Below, piece by piece: positions 38,575-47,820 of a DNA stretch of 64,000 bases. The notes beneath the pieces are model-generated. The model was not told the origin of the DNA and did not search any database. It saw nothing but the letters and a program-made list of their open reading frames with translations. How positions within the stretch are numbered: the stretch's first letter is position 1; each line of letters starts with the position of its first letter. Source of the DNA: Maribacter sp. MJ134 (lineage in GTDB: Bacteria; Bacteroidota; Bacteroidia; Flavobacteriales; Flavobacteriaceae); NCBI RefSeq assembly GCF_003970695.1, contig NZ_CP034570.1:620001-684000 (forward strand), in the 5' to 3' direction. The position numbers were made by a program, and so were the translations under genes.

Positions 38575-39513
38575 CTACTTGTTCAAAGGACTTATAATTT
38601 TTACATCTTGAAATTTAATCGCCCCTCGGATCACTCCGGATATGACGTCACGTAAGGCCTCCGTTATCTGAATCTTTAATTCGCTTTTATGGTAGATAAG
38701 GCTTACTTCCCGTGCGGGTGAAGGTTCCTTGAAAAACTTAAGATTTTCCTTTTTAGTGGTATCGAGTTCTAAGGTATTTAGAAAGGGTAATAAGGTCATT
38801 CCCAAGCCTTCATTAGAAAGATTGATTAGAGTTTCAAAACTGCCACTTTGCAATTGAAAATGCTCTTCTCCAGATTTTTTTGGGGTCTTACAGAGATTAA
38901 GCACCCCTTCCCTAAAACAATGCCCATCCTGCAATAACAGGATATCCGAAACATTTAAATCGTCTGGGGTAATTTCTTTTAATGCCCTAAGTCTATGGTC
39001 TTTTGGAACATAACCCACAAATGGTTCGTAATAAAGGGGTCTTTCCTTTATAAATTCAATTTCAAGAGGTGTAGCAGCAATGGCAGCGTCTAGATGGCCA
39101 TCTTGAATATTCCTGATTAGATTCTCCGTGCTCTGCTCCTTGATAATGAGGTTTACCTTCGGGTATTTATTTATGAAGGTTTTCAAGAACATGGGTAACA
39201 GTGTAGGCATTATGGTAGGGATAATACCCAAGGTGAAATCTCCGCCAATAAACCCTTTTTCTTGGTCCACCACATCTTTGATACGATCCGCTTCGTTTAC
39301 GATATTCTTGGCCTGTGCAACGATTTTTTTGCCTACTTCCGTAACGGATATAGGTTTTTTGCTTCTGTCAAAAATCTGTATATCAAGCTCGTCCTCAAGC
39401 TTTTGAACCTGCATACTTAAAGTAGGTTGCGTCACGAAACACTTTTCCGCCGCCAGGGTAAAATTTTTATACTCGGCAACTGCTAGCACATATTGTAATT
39501 GTGTAATGGTCAT
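38575..39513 (-). CDS. oxyR: OxyR-type LysR regulator
   Basis: 312 residues. The winged helix lies at 1-60 (LAAEKCFVTQPTLSMQVQKLEDEL). The peroxide-sensing cysteines are C199 and C208 in QDGHCFREGVLNLC, the same spacing and even the same numbering as E. coli OxyR. This makes hydrogen peroxide sensing by disulfide formation very likely. Divergent from dps, a classic target, across a 128-base region with dyad symmetry. Confidence 0.95.
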   Translation of the reverse strand: MTITQLQYVLAVAEYKNFTLAAEKCFVTQPTLSMQVQKLEDELDIQIFDRSKKPISVTEVGKKIVAQAKNIVNEADRIKDVVDQEKGFIGGDFTLGIIPTIMPTLLPMFLKTFINKYPKVNLIIKEQSTENLIRNIQDGHLDAAIAATPLEIEFIKERPLYYEPFVGYVPKDHRLRALKEITPDDLNVSDILLLQDGHCFREGVLNLCKTPKKSGEEHFQLQSGSFETLINLSNEGLGMTLLPFLNTLELDTTKKENLKFFKEPSPAREVSLIYHKSELKIQITEALRDVISGVIRGAIKFQDVKIISPLNK

Positions 39514-39641
39514 GTCAATAATTTAGTACTATAAAGTTATAAAAACTATCAATAAAACTTATGACAATCGTCATGTTTATTTTTTAAATTTATAGTTAAT
39601 TATGCAGGCAGTATAATGTTACATAGAAAATTATAGAAATT
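39514..39641. promoter_or_regulatory. oxyR-dps divergent control region
   Basis: 128 bases. It contains ATGAC-N4-GTCAT at 39561-39574 and a stretch with TATAAAG, TTATA and CTATC-type half sites between 39520 and 39560, reminiscent of the ATAG/CTAT halves bound by OxyR. An exact four-part OxyR site could not be aligned by eye. Confidence 0.5.
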
Positions 39642-40121
39642 ATGAAATTAAATAGTATTGGTTTAGATGCAGAAAAGTCCAAAGTTATTGGGGCAGACCT
39701 TAATATTCTTTTGGCCAATTTCCAACGTTATTATCAGAGTTTAAGAGGTATACATTGGAACATCAAAGGAAAACGATTTTTTGATTTGCATGTAAAGTTC
39801 GAGGAACTTTATGATGATGCTAATCTGAAGGTTGATTTAATTGCGGAACGTATTCTAACCTTAGGAGTTGTTCCTTTACACACCTTTGAGGATTACATGG
39901 AGCAAGCCACGGTACCTGCGGGTAAAAATATTACTAAAGACGAAGAAGCCATTCGTTTAATCGTGGATTCCTTAAAAGAACTATTGTTAATAGAACGAAA
40001 GCTTTTGGAGGCATCAGCAGATGCCAATGACGAAGGAACGAATAGCATGATGAGCGATTTTATAACCGAACAGGAGAAAACGGTCTGGATGATGAAAGCT
40101 TGGCTAACAGAAGAGATTTAA
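39642..40121 (+). CDS. dps: Dps-family ferritin-like protein
   Basis: 159 residues. The inter-subunit ferroxidase site is visible as RGIHWNIKGKRFFDLHVKFEELYDD (His, Asp and Glu ligands in the usual order), followed by AERILTLG. Dps dodecamers store iron and protect DNA by consuming peroxide. Divergently paired with oxyR, which is its likely activator. Ends at a strong terminator. Confidence 0.95.
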   Translation: MKLNSIGLDAEKSKVIGADLNILLANFQRYYQSLRGIHWNIKGKRFFDLHVKFEELYDDANLKVDLIAERILTLGVVPLHTFEDYMEQATVPAGKNITKDEEAIRLIVDSLKELLLIERKLLEASADANDEGTNSMMSDFITEQEKTVWMMKAWLTEEI

Positions 40122-40123
40122 AG

Positions 40124-40154
40124 AAAAAGGCTTCCATTTTTGGAAGCCTTTTTT
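40124..40154 (+). terminator. Rho-independent terminator after dps
   Basis: Stem AAAAAGGCTTCCA (40124-40136) with its complement (40141-40153), 4-base loop and T-rich tail. Confidence 0.93.
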
Positions 40155-40208
40155 GTTCTTGATTGATGAATGTTATAGAAATCTACTTTCTATGAGAGAG
40201 TAGAGGAC

Positions 40209-40625
40209 CTAAAACCGTATTCTAAAATCAAGGTCATTGTCGACTACCTCAAACTTTGCGCTATTAAAACTTGGAGGACCAAAGACCAATTCTCCCGTCG
40301 TAGCATAACTCTCTTTGGGCATTCCGTTAGCTTCAAAATCCATACGGTTATTCCCATTACCATCGTGCAAAATCATTATGGCAAAGGTGCCGGGTTCAAC
40401 ATTTGTAAAGGTCAAGGTTACTTCCCCTTTTTCGGCATCTACCACCTCGGTAGCAATGCCGGCTCCTTTCATAAAGGTACCCTCTGTATGCAGGGCCCCT
40501 ATAATCTTACCTTCATTTGAAAGAACATTCTCGATAGTTACGGTAAGGGTCACACCTTCCTTTTCCTGTGCGTTGCTCAAAAAGCTGGTCAATACTAATC
40601 CTAAAATAAGTGCTGCAATTCTCAT
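40209..40625 (-). CDS. DUF2141 secreted protein
   Basis: 138 residues from ATG 40625; the frame runs to 40682 but only the shorter form starts with a signal peptide (MRIAALILGLVLTSFLSNAQ). DUF2141 body: VTIENVLSNEGKIIGALH, EPGTFAIMILHDGNGNNRMDFE, GMPKESYA, FGPPSFNSAKF. Beta-sandwich of unknown function, exported. Divergent from a TonB-dependent receptor and therefore possibly co-controlled. A second DUF2141 gene is at 63539. Confidence 0.9.
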   Translation of the reverse strand: MRIAALILGLVLTSFLSNAQEKEGVTLTVTIENVLSNEGKIIGALHTEGTFMKGAGIATEVVDAEKGEVTLTFTNVEPGTFAIMILHDGNGNNRMDFEANGMPKESYATTGELVFGPPSFNSAKFEVVDNDLDFRIRF

Positions 40626-40841
40626 AATATATAAAGTTTTAATTGTTATTGAATGACTCAAAATTCCAAAGAAAGCACGCATTCCGAAAAATGGAAGTAC
40701 CCAGTTGTTGATTTTTGTGTGTGAATTGTCATTGAAAAACAGCGATACATTTCAGTCTTAAAAATCTACATTTCGGTCAGACGTTTTGGTTTAGGTCTGT
40801 ATAAACATTCAATTTTGCCCCGTAATCATCACTCAAAAACC

Positions 40842-43001
40842 ATGAAGGCAATTTTAACAACACTAGTTTTTCTAATCACATTAAATAGCGCTGCTCAAAC
40901 CATTATTTCGGGTACAGTTGTGGATAGCAAAGGTAATTCCATAACGGGTGCGAACGTTTACTTAGACGGAACGTATGATGGGGCATCTACGAATGCAGAT
41001 GGAAAATTCAGCTTTGAAACCTCCGCTTCCGGAACACAAAACCTTATTGTATCCATGATTTCCTATGAAACTTATATGCAAGCAGGTGACGTATCCTACT
41101 TAAAAGACTTATCTATTGTATTGCGGGAGGCCATTAACCAATTAAACGGAGTTACCTTAACAGCGGGGAGCTTTCAAGCTGGGGACAACTCCAAAGTATC
41201 GGTACTAAAACCTTTGGATATTGTAACCACAGCAGGAGCTGCAGGAGATTTTATAGGAGCGCTACAAACATTACCGGGTACTTCAAATGTGAGCGAGGAC
41301 GGTCGCCTCTTTGTACGTGGAGGCCAAGCAGGGGAGACACAAGTTTTTATAGATGGGTTACGGGTATTTCAACCTTTTAACGCAACCGCCAATAATGTAC
41401 CTACTAGAGGGCGTTTTTCACCATTTCTTTTTAAAGGAATCACATTTAGCACCGGAGGGTATTCTGCCGAATACGGTCAGGCACTATCTAGCGTGCTTCT
41501 ATTGAACACCACCGATGAACCGGACCAAGAAAAAACGGACATATCGGTTCTCTCCGTTGGCGGAGGTCTTGGGCGAACTATGATTTGGGACAACAAATCG
41601 CTCAGCGTTAACGCCCAGTATATAAATCTGGCACCGTACCAATGGATCGTGCCTAATGAGCAAGGTGCCCGTTGGAACAAACCTTACCAATCTTTTTCTG
41701 GCGAAACGGTGTATAGAAGTAAAACGGATAAAGGAATTTTTAAATTTTATACAGGATTTAATCAGGCGAACCTAGATGTAGACCAAGAGGATATCAATTT
41801 TGAGGACTTTGTCAACTTTCGTTTAAAAAATAGCAACCTGTACGCCAATACCACTTACAAGCATTTTTTTGATAAGGAATGGACCGTAACTACGGGAGCA
41901 AGTATTTCTTATGATAGAAACGATATTGGTTTTGAAGCCAACGATATTTTAACGAGCGAGACCGCCGGACATTTAAAACTGAAGGTAAAGAAGACCTTTA
42001 ATAGTAAACTTCAATTGAATATGGGAGTGGAACATTTTATTACCGATTACAAAGACGATTTCACAACCCCGGACAATTTTATTTTAGCATCGGGATTTAA
42101 TGATAATTTAAGTGCCGGATTTGCCGAGGCCGATATTTTCTTTAGTAACAAGTTTGCAATGAAACTAGGGCTTAGGGGAGAGCACTCCAGTTTTTTAGAT
42201 GATACTAATATTGCACCTCGTGTATCATTGGCTTATAAGAGTAGCGAAAAGGGACAGTTTTCTCTGGCTTACGGAGATTTTTATCAAAACCCTTTGACAG
42301 AATCCCTGAAATTTGACCAAAGTCTAGACTTTGAAAAGACAGCACACTATATTTTAAATTATCAGTATCTATCCGACGGAAAAACTTTTAGGGCAGAGGC
42401 GTATTATAAGGATTATGACGGACTGGTAAAATTTGACACCCAATTTCCGCAGTTCAACTCAGAATTCAACAATCTCGGTAATGGCTATGCCACGGGTATC
42501 GATATCTTTTGGAGAGATAATAAGAGTATTAAAAACCTGGACTATTGGGCCTCCTATTCCTATTTGGATACCGAACGGGATTTCCGAAACTTTCCGGAGA
42601 GGGCAACACCCAATTTTGCCCCCGCACATAGTCTTTCCTTAGTGACAAAGTACTGGGTGGGAGACTGGCGTTCCCAAATAGGCCTTTCCTACAATCATGG
42701 TTCAGGAAGGCCATATGACAATCCGAATACGCCAGAATTTTTAGCCGAAAAGTCTAAATCTTTCAATAGCTTGAACATGAACTGGGCTTACCTGATTTCG
42801 CAACAAAAAATATTGTTTTTCTCGGTCAGTAACATTACCGGATTCAAAAATGTAAATGGGTATCAATATGCAGATACACCAAATATGAACGGTATTTTTG
42901 AGCGCCGTGCCATACGACCTACAGCAGATGCTTTCTTTGTAATCGGTTTCTTTTGGACCATAAGTGATGATAAAACGAGCAATCAGTTAGATAATCTTTG
43001 A
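40842..43001 (+). CDS. TonB-dependent outer-membrane receptor
   Basis: 719 residues from ATG 40842 (a TTG nine codons upstream is unlikely because it displaces the signal peptide). Signal MKAILTTLVFLITLNSAAQ. A carboxypeptidase-regulatory-like/CarboxypepD_reg domain spans about 22-100 (ISGTVVDSKGNSITGANVYL). The plug (about 115-235) has LQTLPGTSNVSEDGRLFVRGG and YSAEYGQALSS. The rest is a beta-barrel ending FFVIGFFWTI. No SusD partner is adjacent, so the ligand (metal complex or other) is unknown. Ends 2 bases from the convergent DoxX gene. Confidence 0.92.
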   Translation: MKAILTTLVFLITLNSAAQTIISGTVVDSKGNSITGANVYLDGTYDGASTNADGKFSFETSASGTQNLIVSMISYETYMQAGDVSYLKDLSIVLREAINQLNGVTLTAGSFQAGDNSKVSVLKPLDIVTTAGAAGDFIGALQTLPGTSNVSEDGRLFVRGGQAGETQVFIDGLRVFQPFNATANNVPTRGRFSPFLFKGITFSTGGYSAEYGQALSSVLLLNTTDEPDQEKTDISVLSVGGGLGRTMIWDNKSLSVNAQYINLAPYQWIVPNEQGARWNKPYQSFSGETVYRSKTDKGIFKFYTGFNQANLDVDQEDINFEDFVNFRLKNSNLYANTTYKHFFDKEWTVTTGASISYDRNDIGFEANDILTSETAGHLKLKVKKTFNSKLQLNMGVEHFITDYKDDFTTPDNFILASGFNDNLSAGFAEADIFFSNKFAMKLGLRGEHSSFLDDTNIAPRVSLAYKSSEKGQFSLAYGDFYQNPLTESLKFDQSLDFEKTAHYILNYQYLSDGKTFRAEAYYKDYDGLVKFDTQFPQFNSEFNNLGNGYATGIDIFWRDNKSIKNLDYWASYSYLDTERDFRNFPERATPNFAPAHSLSLVTKYWVGDWRSQIGLSYNHGSGRPYDNPNTPEFLAEKSKSFNSLNMNWAYLISQQKILFFSVSNITGFKNVNGYQYADTPNMNGIFERRAIRPTADAFFVIGFFWTISDDKTSNQLDNL

Positions 43002-43003
43002 TA

Positions 43004-43495
43004 CTAGCGTAGTTTTTTCGATAACCAATAATCCAAGCCCCATTTTCCCGAGCCAAAACCCATGAGAAATAAGCCAAGGCAAAAGAAACTAAAAACTGGA
43101 AGTATGTCCCAAGTGCCGTCCCAAGTCCTAAAAAAAATACCCATGGTCATTGTAAGAAAGACAAAAAATGCAGTGACACGAGTATTGAGACCTAAAATAA
43201 GCAGAAGGCCGCCAAAGGCCTCCATAAAGCCAATGGACCAAGCGAAAAGGTCAGGAAATACATCAAATGGATAACCTTGATTTGCAATGAGCCCTACAAA
43301 CTCGTCCGAAACTTCCAAAAAAGACAATTCCAATGCGTCTGGGGTCCATGGGGTTCCAAATTTATTAGGGGCGTAAACAAATGCAAGCAACCCACCGGTC
43401 ACCAAGCGAGGTACGAACAGAAAGAAATTAACAAAGAAACTATCAATGGTATACGGAGTAATCCACTTCTTAAGTTGGTATGTAATGAACGTCAT
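43004..43495 (-). CDS. DoxX-family membrane protein
   Basis: 163 residues with four membrane helices. PRLVTGGLLAFVYAPNKFG, FAWSIGFMEAFGGLLLILGLNTRVTAF and the last helix FSFFCLGLFLMGFGSG fit the DoxX/DoxD family. Members are linked to quinone or redox processes in the membrane but are mostly uncharacterised. Solitary leftward gene. Confidence 0.9.
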   Translation of the reverse strand: MTFITYQLKKWITPYTIDSFFVNFFLFVPRLVTGGLLAFVYAPNKFGTPWTPDALELSFLEVSDEFVGLIANQGYPFDVFPDLFAWSIGFMEAFGGLLLILGLNTRVTAFFVFLTMTMGIFFRTWDGTWDILPVFSFFCLGLFLMGFGSGKWGLDYWLSKKLR

Positions 43496-43739
43496 CTAAG
43501 GTCATTTGGTCGGTTATTTGGTTAGCGTCTTAAATATACCAAAATGTTCATTATGCATCAATAAAGATTTCATTATAAGTATTTCATATTAAAGAGAATA
43601 TAATTTGTAGTTCCCAACATATAATTTGGCATTAAATCATACGTTAATCTAGAGTATTTTTATAAAAAATAATATTGAGGCATATTAGTTGTCCCAGTAT
43701 TATTTACTCATACTAAATATTCAACTAAGAAGGTTCGTC

Positions 43740-44825
43740 TTGCGAATAAAAAGATTTTTAAAACAAATAGTACCTTTTGGACTTATATGGGCGGGCTTTG
43801 CTTTTGTCTATGGCTTAGTGGAGTATGGCTTGCTGGGTACGTTGGAGAAATACCCCGCTACGGGAAACCCTTATGATTTTGAAAATGGCATTTTACCCTT
43901 GGTTTTGGGAGCGTTCGTGGTTGGTCTACTACAAGGGGCATGTGAGGTCACTTGGTTTAGAAAAAAACTGTCCCATACCTCGCTCAGGGTAAAGATTTTA
44001 TTAAAGCTGCTATTCTATGTTTTTTTTATAGCGCTAAGTCTGATAGCTTTCAGCCTTCTCAACAGTTATTACAATTACGAAGAATACCAATTTACGGATG
44101 CTTTAGACGACTTAAAACGATTTTCTGCCAATTTCGCCTTTTGGAGTACATTGGTTTTTATGGGATTTGTGGCGGGTATTGCCATTTTCTTTTCAGAAAT
44201 GCTACAATATGTGGGAGATGGAGTGCTCTACAATGCTTTGTTTTCTAAGTATCACAAGCCTTTGAAAGAAGTTAGAATATTTATATTTTTGGATATGAAG
44301 TCTTCTACGAGCATTGCGGAATCGCTAGGTCACGAGCAATATTTTGCCTTATTAAAGCAGTATTATGCGGATATGACCAGCGCTATTTTAGATAGCGAGG
44401 CAGAAATATACCAGTATGTTGGGGACGAAATTGTTTTATCCTGGCCCAAGGAAATTGGTCTAAGAAATAATAATTGTATTGTTTCTTTTCTAAAAATTTC
44501 CGAAACGCTCGAAGCAAAAAGGAATTGGTACCAGGAAAGGTTCGGAATAGCACCAAAATTTAAAGCAGGCTATCATATAGGGGAAGTCACCACGGGAGAA
44601 ATAGGCATCATAAAGAGAAACATCATTTATACTGGGGATATTTTAAATACTGCCGCTCGTTTAGAGGCGGCCTGTAACACGTATAGGGCCAACTTACTAA
44701 TGTCCGGCGAGCTCTACAGGGAACTAAACAACAAAAGTACTTCTAGATTTAAATTCAAACGAATAGGGGAGTTGGTACTGCGAGGGAAGAACAAACCAAT
44801 TGATTTGTACACCATTGAATTCTAG
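43740..44825 (+). CDS. Membrane-bound class III nucleotide cyclase
   Basis: About 361 residues. No ATG is available; TTG 43740 (LRIKRFLKQIVPFG) or TTG 43689 is the start. Four membrane segments occupy roughly the first 170 residues, then a catalytic domain. Metal aspartates: FLDMKSST and VGDEIV. Transition-state Asn/Arg: DILNTAARLEAA. At the base-recognition position the usual Lys (KxxGD) is Gln (YQYVGD), and the second position is Thr (IIYTGD), as in class IIIb. So the base used cannot be assumed to be adenine. Makes a cyclic nucleotide at the inner membrane. Confidence 0.88.
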   Translation: MRIKRFLKQIVPFGLIWAGFAFVYGLVEYGLLGTLEKYPATGNPYDFENGILPLVLGAFVVGLLQGACEVTWFRKKLSHTSLRVKILLKLLFYVFFIALSLIAFSLLNSYYNYEEYQFTDALDDLKRFSANFAFWSTLVFMGFVAGIAIFFSEMLQYVGDGVLYNALFSKYHKPLKEVRIFIFLDMKSSTSIAESLGHEQYFALLKQYYADMTSAILDSEAEIYQYVGDEIVLSWPKEIGLRNNNCIVSFLKISETLEAKRNWYQERFGIAPKFKAGYHIGEVTTGEIGIIKRNIIYTGDILNTAARLEAACNTYRANLLMSGELYRELNNKSTSRFKFKRIGELVLRGKNKPIDLYTIEF

Positions 44826-44861
44826 AAACTTAACTCTAGTGTCTTAATTGAAACCTCAAGT

Positions 44862-46229
44862 TTAAGGTCTTTTAACCGTATTTTTAAAACCCTTGGCAAT
44901 TACATTTTCTGCGGGCTTAAAACGTGGCGAGAAATTGAGGTCGGTTGCGGCACTTTCCTCCGTAGTCCGTACGTTCCATTCCCAAATATAAATACCCGCT
45001 AGCCATGGCTGGTCCCAACATTTGTTGAACAAAGCTTCGAAAGCCAATTGTTGGGTCTTATCGGATTTCTTTTTAGTAAGTATACTAAAGCCTGAACCCC
45101 ATTCCCAAGGCTTTATGGTAGCATTAGATTCGCTTTTATAGCCCACTTCTGTAAAAAGTATGGGTTTCTCATATTTTTCATGTACACCCTTTAATTCCAG
45201 TATATGTTTGTCCCATCCCTTTTCGATGGTCTCTAAATCCGGATTTTCCATTTTGGTCAAGGGAAAGTAAGCTTGTATCCCTATGTAATCTAACCTGTCC
45301 CAAAAGCCAACGTGCTCATACTCATCGTACCAGTTTGCGGCGTAGGTGAGTTCGCCCTTATAAATTTCCTTTATTTCATCAATAAGTCCGTTCCACTTTT
45401 CAGGTTGTCTTTTTATAGAGGTGCGCAGTTCGGTACCTACGCAGAATAGTTCCGTTTTTGTAAGCGCCGCAATTTTTGCATAGCGCATCATGTTTATCCG
45501 GTAAGATTCAAACCAAGCATCCCAATCTTCATTACTATCTAACGTAATATTACTCCGCCAACCACTACTCATCCACAAATGCGGTTTCAGATGTACTTTA
45601 AGTCCTTTTTTATGAAGCGTCCTTATCGTTTTTATGAAGCTAGAATCCCTTCTGGTAAAAGAATTGGGATCATCTGGAACATTAACTCGTTTTGTGGTTT
45701 CATCCTCTTGATAAAGAAAGGGAATTACTGCCACCCATTCTACATTGGCCTTGATAAGATCATCTATAACCTCGTTATTATCATGAGACCAGCCAAAAAC
45801 ACTCATGCCTCTTTGTTTTTGGTCTGCCTCATAAAGGTTATTAACGATTCCCTCAGTATTCATTACGGAATTATCCCACTGATAATCGTGCCACTCATAG
45901 GAATTGGCATAGATAAGTGTCTTAAAACCTAAGAAGGCTATCAGGATCGGAAGAATAAAACGGTAACCCAGTTGTCTGAGGAAGACCGATTTTGATTTAG
46001 ATCGATAAAGTTTGATGAAATATTGAAGTGCCAATAGCAGTAAGCTGCACAAAAGAAAAACTACATGAAAACCGGTGAGGAAATTTTTATTCGCGGCAAT
46101 GTTAAAAAAGAATAAGGCGCTATCGCCAAGGCTTCTATCTCCACGACTTAAAAGAATAGTAATGACAATGAAGCTAAGGAACCAAAGCACCGCATATACT
46201 ACCAAGAATTGTTTGGTTTTACGACCCAT
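44862..46229 (-). CDS. Membrane-anchored GH113-like glycoside hydrolase
   Basis: 455 residues. Three membrane helices (about 8-28, 50-72, 88-107) precede an exported TIM barrel from about 140. GMSVFGWSHDN opens the barrel; acid/base Glu lies in FCVGTEL (E267), nucleophile Glu in ILFTEVGYKS (E361). The spacing and motifs fit GH113 or a close relative; GH113 members cleave beta-mannan. A membrane-anchored form with three helices is unusual for a secreted polysaccharidase. Directly follows the PaiB-like gene with no gap. Confidence 0.82.
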   Translation of the reverse strand: MGRKTKQFLVVYAVLWFLSFIVITILLSRGDRSLGDSALFFFNIAANKNFLTGFHVVFLLCSLLLLALQYFIKLYRSKSKSVFLRQLGYRFILPILIAFLGFKTLIYANSYEWHDYQWDNSVMNTEGIVNNLYEADQKQRGMSVFGWSHDNNEVIDDLIKANVEWVAVIPFLYQEDETTKRVNVPDDPNSFTRRDSSFIKTIRTLHKKGLKVHLKPHLWMSSGWRSNITLDSNEDWDAWFESYRINMMRYAKIAALTKTELFCVGTELRTSIKRQPEKWNGLIDEIKEIYKGELTYAANWYDEYEHVGFWDRLDYIGIQAYFPLTKMENPDLETIEKGWDKHILELKGVHEKYEKPILFTEVGYKSESNATIKPWEWGSGFSILTKKKSDKTQQLAFEALFNKCWDQPWLAGIYIWEWNVRTTEESAATDLNFSPRFKPAENVIAKGFKNTVKRP

Positions 46230-46841
46230 TTATGCACTATTGGATTTGGTCATTGCACTAGCGACTGAAGCTGCTTGCGCATCTCGTTTATTTAATTCTT
46301 CAATGATTCTAGGGTGGTCATGCTCGCGTCCTTGAGATAATTTTTTCGCCGCCTGTATGTCCGTTATCCGTATTTTAAATCCGACAACACCTTTTATTTG
46401 GCGCATGGTTTTTGGGGACAGATTTTCAATGGCCACCGGACAAGCGGAATTTTTCTCGTACTTGTTCACCAGCTTATGCATGGAATCCAGAACGGCCGCC
46501 TCGTCTATAATTTTTAGGGTACCGTAGACATGAACCGCAATATAGTTCCACGTAGGAACTTCCTCTTCTTGGTACCAGGAGGAAGAGATATAGCTGTGCG
46601 GACCATTAAAAATACAAAGGACTTCGGTCTGTTCCGAAAATTGAGTCCACTGCGGGTTGGCTTTGGCGATGTGACTAACAAGAATATCGTTTCCATCCTT
46701 ATCGGTATCCAATTCCAACGGAATATGGGTGGCCCATGGTTTTCCATCGACCTGACTTACCAAAATGCCAAAGCTGTTCCGCTCTAAAAACTCTTTGACT
46801 TCGGACAGGTTCTCGTTTCTATACTGCGTGGGTATGTACAT
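46230..46841 (-). CDS. PaiB-like FMN-binding protein
   Basis: 203 residues with no signal. YIPTQYRNENLSEVKEFLERN, the split-barrel FMN region PWATHIPLELDTD, and PTWNYIAVHVYGTL followed by KGVVGFKIRI fit the PaiB / FMN-binding negative transcriptional regulator family (COG2808). The name is historical; most are probably flavin split-barrel oxidoreductases. Its TAA is followed at once by the glycosidase ATG. Confidence 0.9.
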   Translation of the reverse strand: MYIPTQYRNENLSEVKEFLERNSFGILVSQVDGKPWATHIPLELDTDKDGNDILVSHIAKANPQWTQFSEQTEVLCIFNGPHSYISSSWYQEEEVPTWNYIAVHVYGTLKIIDEAAVLDSMHKLVNKYEKNSACPVAIENLSPKTMRQIKGVVGFKIRITDIQAAKKLSQGREHDHPRIIEELNKRDAQAASVASAMTKSNSA

Positions 46842-46942
46842 AGTGTAAAATTAGGTAAAACATTTATAGAGCAAATATTCTTTTAAAACGAGGTAATAGC
46901 ATGCCAGTTATAAAACTACCTTGTTCAAAATAAAAAAAAGAT

Positions 46943-47773
46943 ATGCCATTTATAACAAACGAGAAAGCAAAAGAATCCGTAGCTATTTTTTATGAAGATT
47001 ACGGACAGGGACAACCAGTAATCCTAATCCACGGTTGGCCATTGAGCAGAAAATCATGGGAGCAGCAAGTATGGAAGATTGTTGAAGAGGGATACCGATG
47101 TATTTCGTACGATAGAAGAGGATTTGGAATATCTTCATCGCCTTGGGACGGTTACGATTATTCCTCTTTAGCAGGCGACTTACATACGCTGATTACCGAA
47201 CTGGACCTAAAGGATGTTGTTCTAGTAGGGTTTTCCATGGGTGGAGGCGAGGTAGTGCGCTACTGTACGGATTTTGGTACGGAAAATATTGCGAAAGCGG
47301 CACTCATAAGTTCTATCATCCCTTTGGTAAAGAAGAAAGATGATAATCCAGATGGCGTGCCAATGCATGTTTTGGATAATATTAAAAGTGCCCTACAAAA
47401 GGACAGGGTCGGATTTTTAAAAAATTTCCACAAAGGTTTTTATAATTATGAGGATAATAAGAATAGGGTAAGCGAAGGCCAATTGGAATATGATTTTATA
47501 GTTGCCTCCCACGCATCTCCAAGAGCCACGATACAAGCTGCCTTGTCATGGATGCATACCGATTTTAGACCGGAGCTTAAAAACGTAGACGTGCCTACTT
47601 TAATAGTACATGGCGATGCAGACCAGACCGTTCCTATTGAAACATCAGGTGATTTAGCGGCCAAGGGAATTTCCAAAAGCACGTATGAAGTCATTAAGGG
47701 AGCCCCACATGGCTTAAATGTTACTCACGCTGACGCATTGAACGATATCTTGATCAATTTCCTAAAAGGATAA
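46943..47773 (+). CDS. Alpha/beta hydrolase (non-heme haloperoxidase-like)
   Basis: 276 residues, cytoplasmic. Oxyanion hole HGWPLS, nucleophile GFSMGG (S98), Asp in VHGDADQTVP and His in APHGLN complete the triad. Closest in style to non-heme chloroperoxidases/arylesterases, which are esterases with side perhydrolase activity. Substrate unknown. Ends at a hairpin shared with the convergent nuclease-like gene. Confidence 0.92.
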   Translation: MPFITNEKAKESVAIFYEDYGQGQPVILIHGWPLSRKSWEQQVWKIVEEGYRCISYDRRGFGISSSPWDGYDYSSLAGDLHTLITELDLKDVVLVGFSMGGGEVVRYCTDFGTENIAKAALISSIIPLVKKKDDNPDGVPMHVLDNIKSALQKDRVGFLKNFHKGFYNYEDNKNRVSEGQLEYDFIVASHASPRATIQAALSWMHTDFRPELKNVDVPTLIVHGDADQTVPIETSGDLAAKGISKSTYEVIKGAPHGLNVTHADALNDILINFLKG

Positions 47774-47796
47774 GGATGAGATAGTTTTAGTTAGGG

Positions 47797-47820
47797 GGCC
47801 CGTGTAAAAAGCGGGCCTTT
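47797..47820 (+). terminator. Rho-independent terminator after the hydrolase gene
   Basis: GGCCCG (47797-47802) pairs with CGGGCC (47812-47817) over a 9-base loop, followed by TTT. It just overlaps the 3' end of the convergent gene. Confidence 0.75.

Noticed and set aside
43502-43739. TAnnTTTG promoter for the membrane cyclase
   Set aside because: The nearest match, TATAATTTGG, has the wrong number of bases between TA and TTTG.
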